Shown here in pieces: positions 18,469 through 25,923 of a stretch of 64,000 nucleotides of DNA. The notes beneath the pieces are model-generated. The model had not been told where the DNA came from. It worked only from the letters and a program-made list of their open reading frames with translations, and did no database searches. The position numbers and the translations under genes were made by a program. Numbering within the stretch: the first letter of the stretch is position 1; each line of letters begins with the position of its first letter. The DNA comes from JBBRHQ01 sp963738305 (GTDB taxonomy: Bacteria; Actinomycetota; Thermoleophilia; Solirubrobacterales; 70-9): assembly GCA_963738305.1 (NCBI GenBank), contig CAVTVU010000001.1, forward strand, positions 1,116,001 through 1,180,000. Direction: 5' to 3'.

Positions 18469-19057
18469 GCGACCGGTCTTCTACTTCGACCTTGGGTCGC
18501 CCTACGCGTACTTGTCCGCAGAGCGGGTCAGCGGGTTGTTCACGGAGGCCGGGCTGGAGCAGCCCGAGTGGCAGCCGATCCTCCTCGGGGGCCTCTTCCG
18601 GCGCTTCGGCCGCGACTCCTGGTCCAACGGCCCGGGGCGCGCCGAGGGCATCGCCGAGGTCGAGCGCCGGGCCTCTGCCTACGGGCTTCCGCCGCTCCGC
18701 TGGCCCGACCCCTGGCCCGGGAACACCCTCCTGGCGATGCGGGTCGCCACATTTGCCAAGCAGACCGGCCGCACAGTCTCCTTCGCGCTGGCCGGGTTTC
18801 GCCAGGCCTTCGCCGGCGGGCTCGACCTGAGCACGCCTGACGGGGTCCTGGTCGTCGCCGCGGCGTGCGAGCTCCACCCAAAGGCGGTGCTGAAGGCGGC
18901 CGAGACCGCGACCGTGAAGGAGGCGCTCCGCTCGGCGACGGACGCGGCGGGCGACGCCGGCGTGCGCGGCGTTCCGAGCCTCCGGGTCGGCGACCAGGTG
19001 TTTTGGGGCGACGACCGGCTCGAGGAGGGCGTCGAGGCAGCCCGCCGAGTCGCCTGA
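18446..19057 (+). CDS. DsbA-family / 2-hydroxychromene-2-carboxylate isomerase-like protein
   Basis: 203-residue thioredoxin-fold protein. It starts V-F-Y-F-D-L-G-S-P-Y-A-Y-L-S-A-E, the mark of the HCCA isomerase/kappa-GST branch, with Ser in place of the DsbA Cys-X-X-Cys. A cis-Pro loop G-V-P-S-L-R-V and a final G-D-D-R-L-E-E-G fit the family. The physiological substrate is unknown; glutathione is not expected in this phylum, so another thiol may be used. Overlaps lpd and precedes E1 alpha by 6 bp. Confidence 0.75.
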   Translation: MAGPRTPERPVFYFDLGSPYAYLSAERVSGLFTEAGLEQPEWQPILLGGLFRRFGRDSWSNGPGRAEGIAEVERRASAYGLPPLRWPDPWPGNTLLAMRVATFAKQTGRTVSFALAGFRQAFAGGLDLSTPDGVLVVAAACELHPKAVLKAAETATVKEALRSATDAAGDAGVRGVPSLRVGDQVFWGDDRLEEGVEAARRVA

Positions 19058-19063
19058 GATAAG

Positions 19064-20305
19064 GTGGCCGGGAGAGTCTTGGCCGATCAGAAGAGCACGA
19101 ATCGCGACCTCCCCGAGCCGGCCACCTGCTACGAGCTGCTCGAGCAGATGGCTCTGATCCGCCGCTTCGAGGAGGAGGCCGGCCGGCAGTACCAGAAGGC
19201 CAAGGCCGGAGGATTCCTCCACCTCGCGATCGGTGAGGAGGCGACTATCGTCGGCACCGCCTCGGTGATGCGTGACGAGGATTACCTGATCGGTACTTAC
19301 CGCACCCACGGGCACGCGATCGCCCGCGGCACCCACCCAAACAACGTGATGGCCGAGCTGTTCGGCCGGGTCGACGGGACCAGCGGCGGCCGCGGCGGCT
19401 CGATGCACATCTTCGACCTCGAGAACCGCTTCATGGGTGGCTACGGCATCGTCGGCGGCAACCTGCCGCTCGCCGCCGGCCTCGGGCTCGCCGCGGACTA
19501 CCGCGGCACCGACGCGGTCACGGTCTGCATGTTCGGGGACGGCGCCTCGAACGCCGGCAACTTCGGGGAGACGATGAACCTGGCGGCGCTGTGGAGCCTG
19601 CCGGTCGTCTTCCTGGTTGAGAACAACCTCTACGGGATGGGCACGTCGGTCGAGCGGCACTCGGCCCAGACCGACCTCTCCAAGAAGGCCGAGGGCTACG
19701 GCGTCCCCGGCCAGCGGATCGACGGGATGGACGTGCTCGCGGTCCGCGAGCGTGTCGCCGAGCACATCCGCGTCGCCCGCGAGGAGCGCCGCCCGACCCT
19801 TCTCGAGGCGTTCACCTATCGCTTCCGCGGTCACTCCGCCGCCGACCCAGAGATCTATCGGGAGAAGAAGGAGGTCGAGGAGTGGCGGAGCAAGGACCCG
19901 ATCCAGAGCTTCGCCGATCGTTGCTTTGCCGAGGGCGTGCTCGACCCGTCCGACCTGGAGGAGATCCGGGCGCGGGCCGAGGAGACGGTGATGGCCGCGG
20001 TCGAGTTCGCCGACAGCTCCCCCGAGCCTCCGCTGGAAACGCTCTACGACAACCTCTACGTGGTCAGCGACACGATGGGCTGGTACGCGGTCGACGAGCG
20101 CACCCCGGAGCCGCACCGCGGAGAGCGGGAGGCGGAGGCGGGCGATAGCGCCAAGGAGCTTGCCGAGGCGGGTGCCGCCCACGCCGGACAGCCTGTCGCG
20201 CCGCGGCCCAACCCGGCCAAGGAGGGCGACGTGGCGATCGGGGTCGAACCGGAGGTCGCCGCCGAGACAAGCGACGTCGAGTTCGAGGAGGAGACGTACC
20301 GGTGA
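19064..20305 (+). CDS. pdhA: pyruvate (2-oxo acid) dehydrogenase E1 component, alpha subunit
   Basis: Thiamin-diphosphate subunit that decarboxylates the oxo acid. GTG 19064. The ThDP motif G-D-G-A-S-N-A-G-N-F-G-E-T ends in a Leu/Val-rich stretch and E-N-N, and the phosphoryl-loop region R-F-R-G-H-S is present. The catalytic domain resembles pyruvate-type E1 alpha (R-T-H-G-H-A-I, G-G-S-M-H), though branched-chain use is not excluded. At 413 residues it is about 75 longer than usual: the C-terminus carries an acidic, Pro/Ala-rich tail not seen in the core family. Stop overlaps the GTG of the beta subunit. Confidence 0.92.
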   Translation: MAGRVLADQKSTNRDLPEPATCYELLEQMALIRRFEEEAGRQYQKAKAGGFLHLAIGEEATIVGTASVMRDEDYLIGTYRTHGHAIARGTHPNNVMAELFGRVDGTSGGRGGSMHIFDLENRFMGGYGIVGGNLPLAAGLGLAADYRGTDAVTVCMFGDGASNAGNFGETMNLAALWSLPVVFLVENNLYGMGTSVERHSAQTDLSKKAEGYGVPGQRIDGMDVLAVRERVAEHIRVAREERRPTLLEAFTYRFRGHSAADPEIYREKKEVEEWRSKDPIQSFADRCFAEGVLDPSDLEEIRARAEETVMAAVEFADSSPEPPLETLYDNLYVVSDTMGWYAVDERTPEPHRGEREAEAGDSAKELAEAGAAHAGQPVAPRPNPAKEGDVAIGVEPEVAAETSDVEFEEETYR

Positions 20306-21291
20306 GCTCAGTTCGGATGCGGGAAGCCCTCCGCGATGCGATGGCCGAGGAGATGCGCCGCGACGAGTCGGTGTTCGTGATGGGGGAAGACGTCGGCGTC
20401 TTCCAGGGCGCCTTCAAGGTGACCGAGGGTCTGCTGGAAGAGTTCGGAGAGCGCCGCGTGCGCGACACCCCGATCTCGGAGAACACGATCGTCGGCATGG
20501 GCGTGGGGGCCGCAATGGGCGGGCTGCGGCCGGTGGTCGAACTGATGACCGTCAACTTCTCCCTGCTCGCCTTCGACATGATCATCAACCACGCCGCGTC
20601 GATCCCCTACATGTTCAATGGCAAGGTGCGGGTGCCGATGGTGATCAGGATGCCGGGCGGCGGCGGGCACCAGCTCGGGCCCACCCACTCGCACAGCTTC
20701 GAGGCGATGTTCCTCCAGGTCCCAGGCCTCCTGGTCGCCTGCCCCTCGACGCCGGCCGACGGCAAGGCGTTGCTGAAGGCGGCGATCCGCGACGACAACC
20801 CGGTCGTCTTCATCGAGCACGAGACCCTCTACGGAGCCCGTGGCGACGTTCCGGAGGACGGTGACGAGCTGTTGCGCTTCGGCGAAGCGGCGGTCCGCCG
20901 CGAGGGCTCCGATGTGACGATCGTAGGCATCCTGAAGATGGCGCTGGCTGCCGAGCGCGCCGCGAAGCAGCTCTCCAACGAGCACGGCGTCGAGGCCGAG
21001 GTGATCGATCCGCGAACCCTTCGCCCGCTCGACCTCGACACGATCCTCGAGTCGGTGCGAAAGACGAACCGGGCGGTGATCGTCGAGGAGGGCTGGCCGC
21101 ACGGCGGGGTGGGCGCCAACCTGGCGACGCTGATCACCGAGCAGGCCTTCGACCATCTCGACGCCCCGGTGCAGAGGATCACCGGCGCCGACGTGCCGAT
21201 GCCCTACTCGAAGCGGCTCGAGCAGGCGGCGATCCCGCACGAGGAGCACGTGGTCCAGGCGGCGCTGGCAAGCCTCGAGGGCGCGAGATGA
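20302..21291 (+). CDS. pdhB: pyruvate (2-oxo acid) dehydrogenase E1 component, beta subunit
   Basis: 329 residues, normal length, GTG 20302. Typical blocks: E-D-V-G-V-F-Q-G-A-F-K, D-T-P-I-S-E-N-T-I-V-G, G-P-T-H-S-H-S-F-E-A and D-P-R-T-L-R-P-L-D. Pairs with the alpha subunit in the E1 heterotetramer. Overlaps both neighbours by 4 bases. Confidence 0.95.
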   Translation: MSSVRMREALRDAMAEEMRRDESVFVMGEDVGVFQGAFKVTEGLLEEFGERRVRDTPISENTIVGMGVGAAMGGLRPVVELMTVNFSLLAFDMIINHAASIPYMFNGKVRVPMVIRMPGGGGHQLGPTHSHSFEAMFLQVPGLLVACPSTPADGKALLKAAIRDDNPVVFIEHETLYGARGDVPEDGDELLRFGEAAVRREGSDVTIVGILKMALAAERAAKQLSNEHGVEAEVIDPRTLRPLDLDTILESVRKTNRAVIVEEGWPHGGVGANLATLITEQAFDHLDAPVQRITGADVPMPYSKRLEQAAIPHEEHVVQAALASLEGAR

Positions 21292-22706
21292 GCGTGGACA
21301 TCGTCATGCCCCGGCTCTCGGACTCGATGGAGGAGGGGACGATCCTGCGCTGGATCAAGTCGGCCGGCGACGAGGTGGCGGTCGGCGACGAGCTGGTCGA
21401 GATCGAGACCGACAAGGCGAACATGGTTTACGAGGCTGATGCAGCTGGGACGCTGATCGAGCTGGTGGCCGGCGAGGGGGACACTCTGCCAATCGGCGAG
21501 GTGATCGCGCGGGTCGGCGAAGCCGGCGAGCAGCCAACCGGTGGTGGAGTGGCCGGGGCGGGGACCTCCCCTCCAGAAGCACAAGGTTCCTCCGGAGCGG
21601 CCGAGCCGGGGACCTCCCCTCCAGAAGCACAGTCTTCCGGGGAGGCCCCCGCCCCGGCCGCTCCGGGCCCCTCGCAGTCCGCCCCAGCCCCGGCCGCTCC
21701 GCAGCCCGTAGGCGCTCCGGCCACCCCTCCGGCCGGCGATGGAGCACGTGCTTCTGAAGACGGGCGGGTCAAGGCTTCTCCTATCGCCCGGCGAGTCGCG
21801 GCCGAGAAGGGTCTCGACCTCGCCGCCCTCCGAGGGTCAGGGCCGGGCGGGCGGATCGTCAAGGCAGACGTCGAACGGGCGGAGGCAGGGGGCGGCGCCG
21901 GAGAAGCCGCTCGGGTGGCGGGGGTCGGGACCTCCCCTCCGGAAGCACAGTCTTCCTCCGCGGAGGCCCCGACCCCCGCCATCGGCGCCCCCGGGGGAGA
22001 CGTCGAGACCGCGAAGGGGCATGTCAACTACGAGGAGCCGACCAAGCTGCAGGCGACCGTGGCTCGCCGGATGGCCGAGTCGAAGGCGACCGCACCCCAC
22101 TTCTACCTGCAGGCATCGATCGACATGAGCCGCTGCTCCGAGGCCCGGAGGGCGATCAAGGCCGCCGCGCGGAACGACGATGTCGTGCCCTCGATCAACG
22201 ACATGGTGGTGAAGGCCTCGGCCCTGGCGCTGCGCGAGTTCCCGCGTGCCAACGGCGCCTACCGCGACGGGCGCTTCGAGCTGTACTCGCGAGTCAACGT
22301 GGGCGTCGCGGTGGCGGCGCAGGACGCCCTGATCGTGCCGACCGTCTTCGACGCCGACGTCAAGGGGCTGCGACAGATCGCCTCGGAGGCGCGGGCGCTG
22401 GCGGCGCGGGTGCGCGAGGGCCAGATCACCCCGCCCGAGCTGTCGGGGGGCACCTTCACCGTCTCCAACCTGGGGATGTTCGGCATCGAGAACTTTGCGG
22501 CCGTGATCAACACCCCCCAGGCCGGGATCCTCGCCGTCGGCGCGATCACCGAGACGCCGGTGGTCCGGGACGGCGAGATCGCCACCGCCCAGCTGATGGC
22601 GGTCACCCTCGCCTGCGATCACCGCATCCTCTACGGCTCCGATGGAGCAGAGTTCCTGGCCCGGATCAGGGCGCTGCTGGAGGAGCCCGTCTCCCTTGCC
22701 CTCTGA
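21288..22706 (+). CDS. pdhC: dihydrolipoamide acetyltransferase (E2)
   Basis: 472 residues. One lipoyl domain with the modified Lys43 in E-I-E-T-D-K-A-N; a long Ala/Pro linker; a peripheral-subunit binding domain (K-A-S-P-I-A-R-R-V-A); then the catalytic domain ending D-H-R-I-L-Y-G-S-D-G-A. The usual H-R-x-x-D-G has Tyr for Asp, as I recall for plastid and cyanobacterial E2. The linker contains three near-identical G-T-S-P-P-E-A-Q segments. The final codons overlap the next gene, which begins in another frame. Confidence 0.93.
   Translation: MSVDIVMPRLSDSMEEGTILRWIKSAGDEVAVGDELVEIETDKANMVYEADAAGTLIELVAGEGDTLPIGEVIARVGEAGEQPTGGGVAGAGTSPPEAQGSSGAAEPGTSPPEAQSSGEAPAPAAPGPSQSAPAPAAPQPVGAPATPPAGDGARASEDGRVKASPIARRVAAEKGLDLAALRGSGPGGRIVKADVERAEAGGGAGEAARVAGVGTSPPEAQSSSAEAPTPAIGAPGGDVETAKGHVNYEEPTKLQATVARRMAESKATAPHFYLQASIDMSRCSEARRAIKAAARNDDVVPSINDMVVKASALALREFPRANGAYRDGRFELYSRVNVGVAVAAQDALIVPTVFDADVKGLRQIASEARALAARVREGQITPPELSGGTFTVSNLGMFGIENFAAVINTPQAGILAVGAITETPVVRDGEIATAQLMAVTLACDHRILYGSDGAEFLARIRALLEEPVSLAL
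21561..21949 (+). repeat. three copies of a 23-base in-frame repeat in the E2 linker
   Basis: Copies at 21561-21583, 21609-21631 and 21927-21949 share GGGACCTCCCCTCC, then A or G, then GAAGCACA, and all encode G-T-S-P-P-E-A-Q in the same frame. Two lie before and one after the peripheral-subunit binding domain. The third differs by one base. The surrounding linker is much less conserved between copies, which suggests copying of a small unit rather than simple low complexity. Confidence 0.7.
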
Positions 22707-23142
22707 GCAGCAGATCGCCGACGCCGCCGCGACCAACGGCAACGCTGCGATCGCCGGCAGCTCGGAGACGAGCGAGAGCGTCTGGGTCGCGGGCAGCACC
22801 GCTACCCGGCGAAGCGCCGCAGTCGCCGGCAGCGCCGGCACGGCTGGGAGCGTCGCGGTCGCCGGCAGCGCGGGGACCGCGCTCAGCGTCGCGGTGGCGG
22901 GAAGCGCGGCCACGATCGCAAGCGTCGCCGTCGCCGGCTCCGTTGCGACAGCCGTTGGCGCGGCGATCGCCGGCAGCGCCCTGACCTTCGCCTGCGTCCG
23001 CTGCGCGCGCTGTGTCGCTTGCGTCGCTTGTGTGGACTGCGTCGAGTGCGTTGGCTGTGTTGGTTGCGTCGGGCTGCGAGGAGAGGTGGGGCGCGTCGGG
23101 GTCGGCCGAAGTGCGCGGCGCCGACGGGGGCTGTGGCGATGA
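22696..23142 (+). CDS. unrecognised protein with six 12-residue repeats and a (Cys-X-X)9 tract
   Basis: 148 residues from TTG 22696, with GGAGGAG about 11 bases upstream. It starts inside the end of the E2 gene and its TGA overlaps the lipB ATG as ATGA, so it is wired into the operon. Residues 22-93 form six repeats of the form S-x-x-T-x-x-S-V-A-V-A-G (72 residues, perfectly 12-periodic), which could fold as a small beta-solenoid. Residues 100-124 place nine Cys exactly every third position (C-V-R-C-A-R-C-V-A, then C-V-A, C-V-D, C-V-E, C-V-G). The tail is Arg/Gly-rich. I do not recognise a family. Options are a metal- or sulfur-binding protein tied to lipoate synthesis, or a precursor with azoline-type Cys modification; no YcaO enzyme is in the window. 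Confidence 0.6.
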   Translation: MPSEQQIADAAATNGNAAIAGSSETSESVWVAGSTATRRSAAVAGSAGTAGSVAVAGSAGTALSVAVAGSAATIASVAVAGSVATAVGAAIAGSALTFACVRCARCVACVACVDCVECVGCVGCVGLRGEVGRVGVGRSARRRRGLWR

Positions 23143-23879
23143 GTGAGCCGCTACAGGTGCTCGAGTGCGGGCTCCTCCCCTACGAGGAGGCGCGATCGCT
23201 CCAGGGCCGGATCGCCGAGGCGCGGCGCTGCGGCGAGGCTCCCGACACCCTGCTGCTGCTCGAGCACCCGCCCACGTACACGCGCGGGCGGCGCAGCGAG
23301 GAGGCCGAGCTGCCGATGGGGGTCGAGTGGTACGAGGCGCAGGGCATCGAGGTCCACGACACCGACCGCGGCGGCCGCGTCACCTACCACGGCCCCGGTC
23401 AGCTCGTCGCCTACCCGGTGATCTCGCTGCGGCCGCTCGGGGATGACGTCCACGCCTTCGTCCGCCTGCTCGAGCGGGCGATGATCGGCGCCCTGGCGGA
23501 ATACGCGATCGAGGCGAGGACGATCGTGGGCCTGACCGGCGTCTGGGTCCAGAGCCACAACCCCCGCGACATCCCCGGACGCGAAGCAGAGGAGATGTCG
23601 CGCAGCAGTGCTCGAAAGATCGGTTCGATCGGGATCCACGTCAGCCGCGGCGTCACCACCCACGGGCTGGCGGTCAACGTCAACAACGACCTGCAGCCGT
23701 TCGAGTGGATCGTCCCCTGCGGTATCGAGAACGTCAGGATGACTTCGGTGAGCCGCGAGTTGGGTGGCGGGCAGGACCTTGGCCCTTTTGGCGAAACGAT
23801 CGCCAGCCGCATGGCGACTGAGTTGGACCGGCCGCTGTCGCGTTCCGCGTTCCCCATGGCGATTAGCGCCCACGGCTGA
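23139..23879 (+). CDS. lipB: lipoyl(octanoyl) transferase
   Basis: Moves octanoyl from acyl carrier protein to lipoyl domains. 246 residues from ATG 23139. The conserved R-G-G-R-V-T-Y-H-G-P-G-Q block is at about 78-88, catalytic Lys160 in R-K-I-G-S-I-G-I-H, and acyl-accepting Cys194 in I-V-P-C-G-I. ATG overlaps the stop of the Cys-repeat gene. lipA follows 31 bp later. Confidence 0.95.
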   Translation: MSEPLQVLECGLLPYEEARSLQGRIAEARRCGEAPDTLLLLEHPPTYTRGRRSEEAELPMGVEWYEAQGIEVHDTDRGGRVTYHGPGQLVAYPVISLRPLGDDVHAFVRLLERAMIGALAEYAIEARTIVGLTGVWVQSHNPRDIPGREAEEMSRSSARKIGSIGIHVSRGVTTHGLAVNVNNDLQPFEWIVPCGIENVRMTSVSRELGGGQDLGPFGETIASRMATELDRPLSRSAFPMAISAHG

Positions 23880-23910
23880 TTCTCGGACCGGGGCGCTACC
23901 GTTGGCGGGG

Positions 23911-24876
23911 ATGGCCGACGACGCCGGCAGCGAGCGCCTCCACGTGACCCGTTCCCGGGCCAATCCGGGCGGCGCGGCGATCGAGGAGGGCGCGGGGGTC
24001 GGGATCCGTACCCGCAAGCCCCCCTGGCTGAAGGTCCCGGCGCCGGGCGGGCCGATCTACCGGCGCTTGAAGTCGATGATCCGCGCCGAGGGCCTCCACA
24101 CGGTCTGCGAGGAGGCCAACTGCCCCAACGTCGGGGAGTGCTGGGAGCGGGGGACGGCCACCTTCATGATCCTCGGCGACGTCTGCACCCGCCGCTGCGG
24201 CTTCTGCAACGTGCAGACCGGCAAGCCCAGCTTCAACGATCCGCTCGAGCCGTTGCGGGTCGCGAACCAGGTGGCGAAGATGGGGCTGCGCCACGCGGTG
24301 GTCACCTCGGTGGACCGCGACGACCTCCCCGACTACGGCGCCGGCGCCTTCGTCGGCGTGATCCGCTCGATCCGCCGGATGGCCCCCGGCTGCCGGGTCG
24401 AGGTCCTCACTCCGGACTTCCGCGGTCAGGAGATGCCGCTGGCAAAGGTGATCAACGAGCGTCCCGACGTCTTCAACCACAACGTCGAGACGGTTCCGCG
24501 GCTCTACCCAAATGCCCGCCGGGGGTCGAAGTTCGGGCGCTCGGCCCGCGTCCTGAGGATGGCCAAGGAGATGGGCGGCGACGACGTCGTCACCAAGTCG
24601 GGGCTGATGGTCGGGCTCGGCGAGGAGTTCGAGGAGATGGTCGAGGCCTTCGCAATCCTGCGCGAGCACCGGGTACAGGTGCTGACGGTGGGCCAGTACC
24701 TGCGCCCCACCCCTGACCACCTCCCGGTGGCCCGCTACTGGCATCCCGAGGAGTTCGAGGCGCTCGAGCAGGCGGCCTATCAGCTGGGCTTCGAGTCGGT
24801 CGCCGCCGGGCCCCTGGTCCGCTCCAGCTACCACGCCGACGAGCACTTGCCCGAACGCGCCGCGCTGGCAGGGTAG
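23911..24876 (+). CDS. lipA: lipoyl synthase
   Basis: Radical SAM enzyme inserting two sulfurs into octanoyl-E2. 321 residues from ATG 23911. Auxiliary cluster Cys66, Cys71 and Cys77 (C-x4-C-x5-C) and radical SAM Cys92, Cys96 and Cys99 (C-T-R-R-C-G-F-C). The N-terminal 45 residues are a basic extension. With lipB it completes endogenous lipoylation of the E2 encoded just upstream. Confidence 0.96.
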   Translation: MADDAGSERLHVTRSRANPGGAAIEEGAGVGIRTRKPPWLKVPAPGGPIYRRLKSMIRAEGLHTVCEEANCPNVGECWERGTATFMILGDVCTRRCGFCNVQTGKPSFNDPLEPLRVANQVAKMGLRHAVVTSVDRDDLPDYGAGAFVGVIRSIRRMAPGCRVEVLTPDFRGQEMPLAKVINERPDVFNHNVETVPRLYPNARRGSKFGRSARVLRMAKEMGGDDVVTKSGLMVGLGEEFEEMVEAFAILREHRVQVLTVGQYLRPTPDHLPVARYWHPEEFEALEQAAYQLGFESVAAGPLVRSSYHADEHLPERAALAG

Positions 24877-24881
24877 CGACC

Positions 24882-25022
24882 CTACTCAGGGAGCCAGTCG
24901 CTCGAGCGCCGTCCCGCGCCAATGAGGGCCGTCAACCCCACCGCAGCCTGGTTTGTCCGTGGGGCGCGTTCGTCGATCACGTCGGTGTTGCGCCTGGGGT
25001 CCGCGGTCGGTCGTCTCGCCAT
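24882..25022 (-). pseudogene. short N-terminal remnant of a small membrane-protein gene (DUF4395-like?)
   Basis: From ATG 25022 the minus strand encodes 46 residues starting M-A-R-R-P-T-A-D-P-R-R and containing V-I-D-E-R-A-P-R-T-N-Q-A-A-V-G-L, then stops. The block V-I-D-x-R-A-P-R-x-N-Q resembles, from memory, the start of DUF4395-type membrane proteins, which should go on into membrane helices. Here the helices are missing. It is divergent from the rhomboid gene by 25 bp. It could also be a real small protein. Confidence 0.35.
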
Positions 25023-25047
25023 CGGCCAAGTGTAGGCTCGCCGCTCC

Positions 25048-25917
25048 GTGCCGATCCCGCTCAAGGACAACGTCCGGACGCTGCGGCTGCCGATCGTCAC
25101 GATCGTGCTGATCCTGCTCAACGTCGGCTTCTACGTCTGGCAGATGGGGGCACCGACCGACAGCTACTCGAGCCCGACCCTGGAGCGGCTGGGGCTGAAT
25201 GAGCGGGACCAACGCACCGTCACCTACGGCGCGATCCCCTACCGCCTCCTGCACCCAGGAGAGGACTGCGCCGCCGGCGTTACCGAGGGCTCATCCGGGC
25301 CCCAGGTCGACCTGGTCTGCGAGGGAACGGCCGCCTACGACCGGGCCGAGGCGAGTGGCCAGCCATTCGAGCCGCTCGACCAGGCGCCATGGCTGCTCAC
25401 GGCTTTCACCTCGATGTTCATGCACGGCGGCTTCCTCCACATCCTCTTCAACATGCTCTTCCTCTGGATCTTCGGCAACAACATCGAGGACGCGATGGGC
25501 CGGGTCCGTTTCCTGCTCTTCTACCTCCTCGCGGGACTGGTCGCGGTCTACTCACAGGCGCTGATCGATCCCGGCTCGACGGTGCCGACGATCGGGGCGA
25601 GCGGAGCCGTCGCCGGGGTCCTGGGCGCCTATCTCGTGCTGCTGCCGCGGGCGCGCATCCTCACGCTGATCTTCCTTCTCTTCTTCGTCACCCTGGTCGA
25701 GATCCCGGCCTGGGTGATGCTGGGAATCTGGTTCCTCCTCCAGTTCCTTCCCGCCGTGGGCCAGGTGGCAACGCCCGAGTTCGGGGGCGGTGTCGCCTAC
25801 TTCGCGCACGTCGGCGGCTTCCTCTTCGGCATGGCGGTGGTGAAGCTGTTCGCCCTGCGCCGACCCGACATCGGCGCCGAGCCACCCCCTCCCCCCTCCC
25901 CTGCCGTGGCGGTCTGA
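25048..25917 (+). CDS. rhomboid-family intramembrane serine protease
   Basis: 289 residues from GTG 25048. The membrane core shows M-F-M-H-G-G-F-L-H-I-L-F-N-M (L1/TM2 region), the nucleophile in G-A-S-G-A-V-A-G-V-L-G-A and the catalytic His in Y-F-A-H-V-G-G-F-L-F-G. A loop of about 85 residues follows the first helix, with two Cys that may pair outside. The C-terminus is a short Pro-rich tail. Substrate unknown. It is followed 6 bp later by a carboxypeptidase gene. Confidence 0.9.
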   Translation: MPIPLKDNVRTLRLPIVTIVLILLNVGFYVWQMGAPTDSYSSPTLERLGLNERDQRTVTYGAIPYRLLHPGEDCAAGVTEGSSGPQVDLVCEGTAAYDRAEASGQPFEPLDQAPWLLTAFTSMFMHGGFLHILFNMLFLWIFGNNIEDAMGRVRFLLFYLLAGLVAVYSQALIDPGSTVPTIGASGAVAGVLGAYLVLLPRARILTLIFLLFFVTLVEIPAWVMLGIWFLLQFLPAVGQVATPEFGGGVAYFAHVGGFLFGMAVVKLFALRRPDIGAEPPPPPSPAVAV

Positions 25918-25923
25918 GGGCGG

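Noticed and set aside
18257..20182. 641-residue minus-strand open frame
   Set aside because: Antisense of lpd, the isomerase-like gene and E1 alpha, all with clear motifs.
22759..22974. Regular 36-base repeats suggesting a CRISPR-like array
   Set aside because: Repeats are contiguous, without spacers, keep one reading frame and encode a 12-residue protein repeat; no cas genes nearby.
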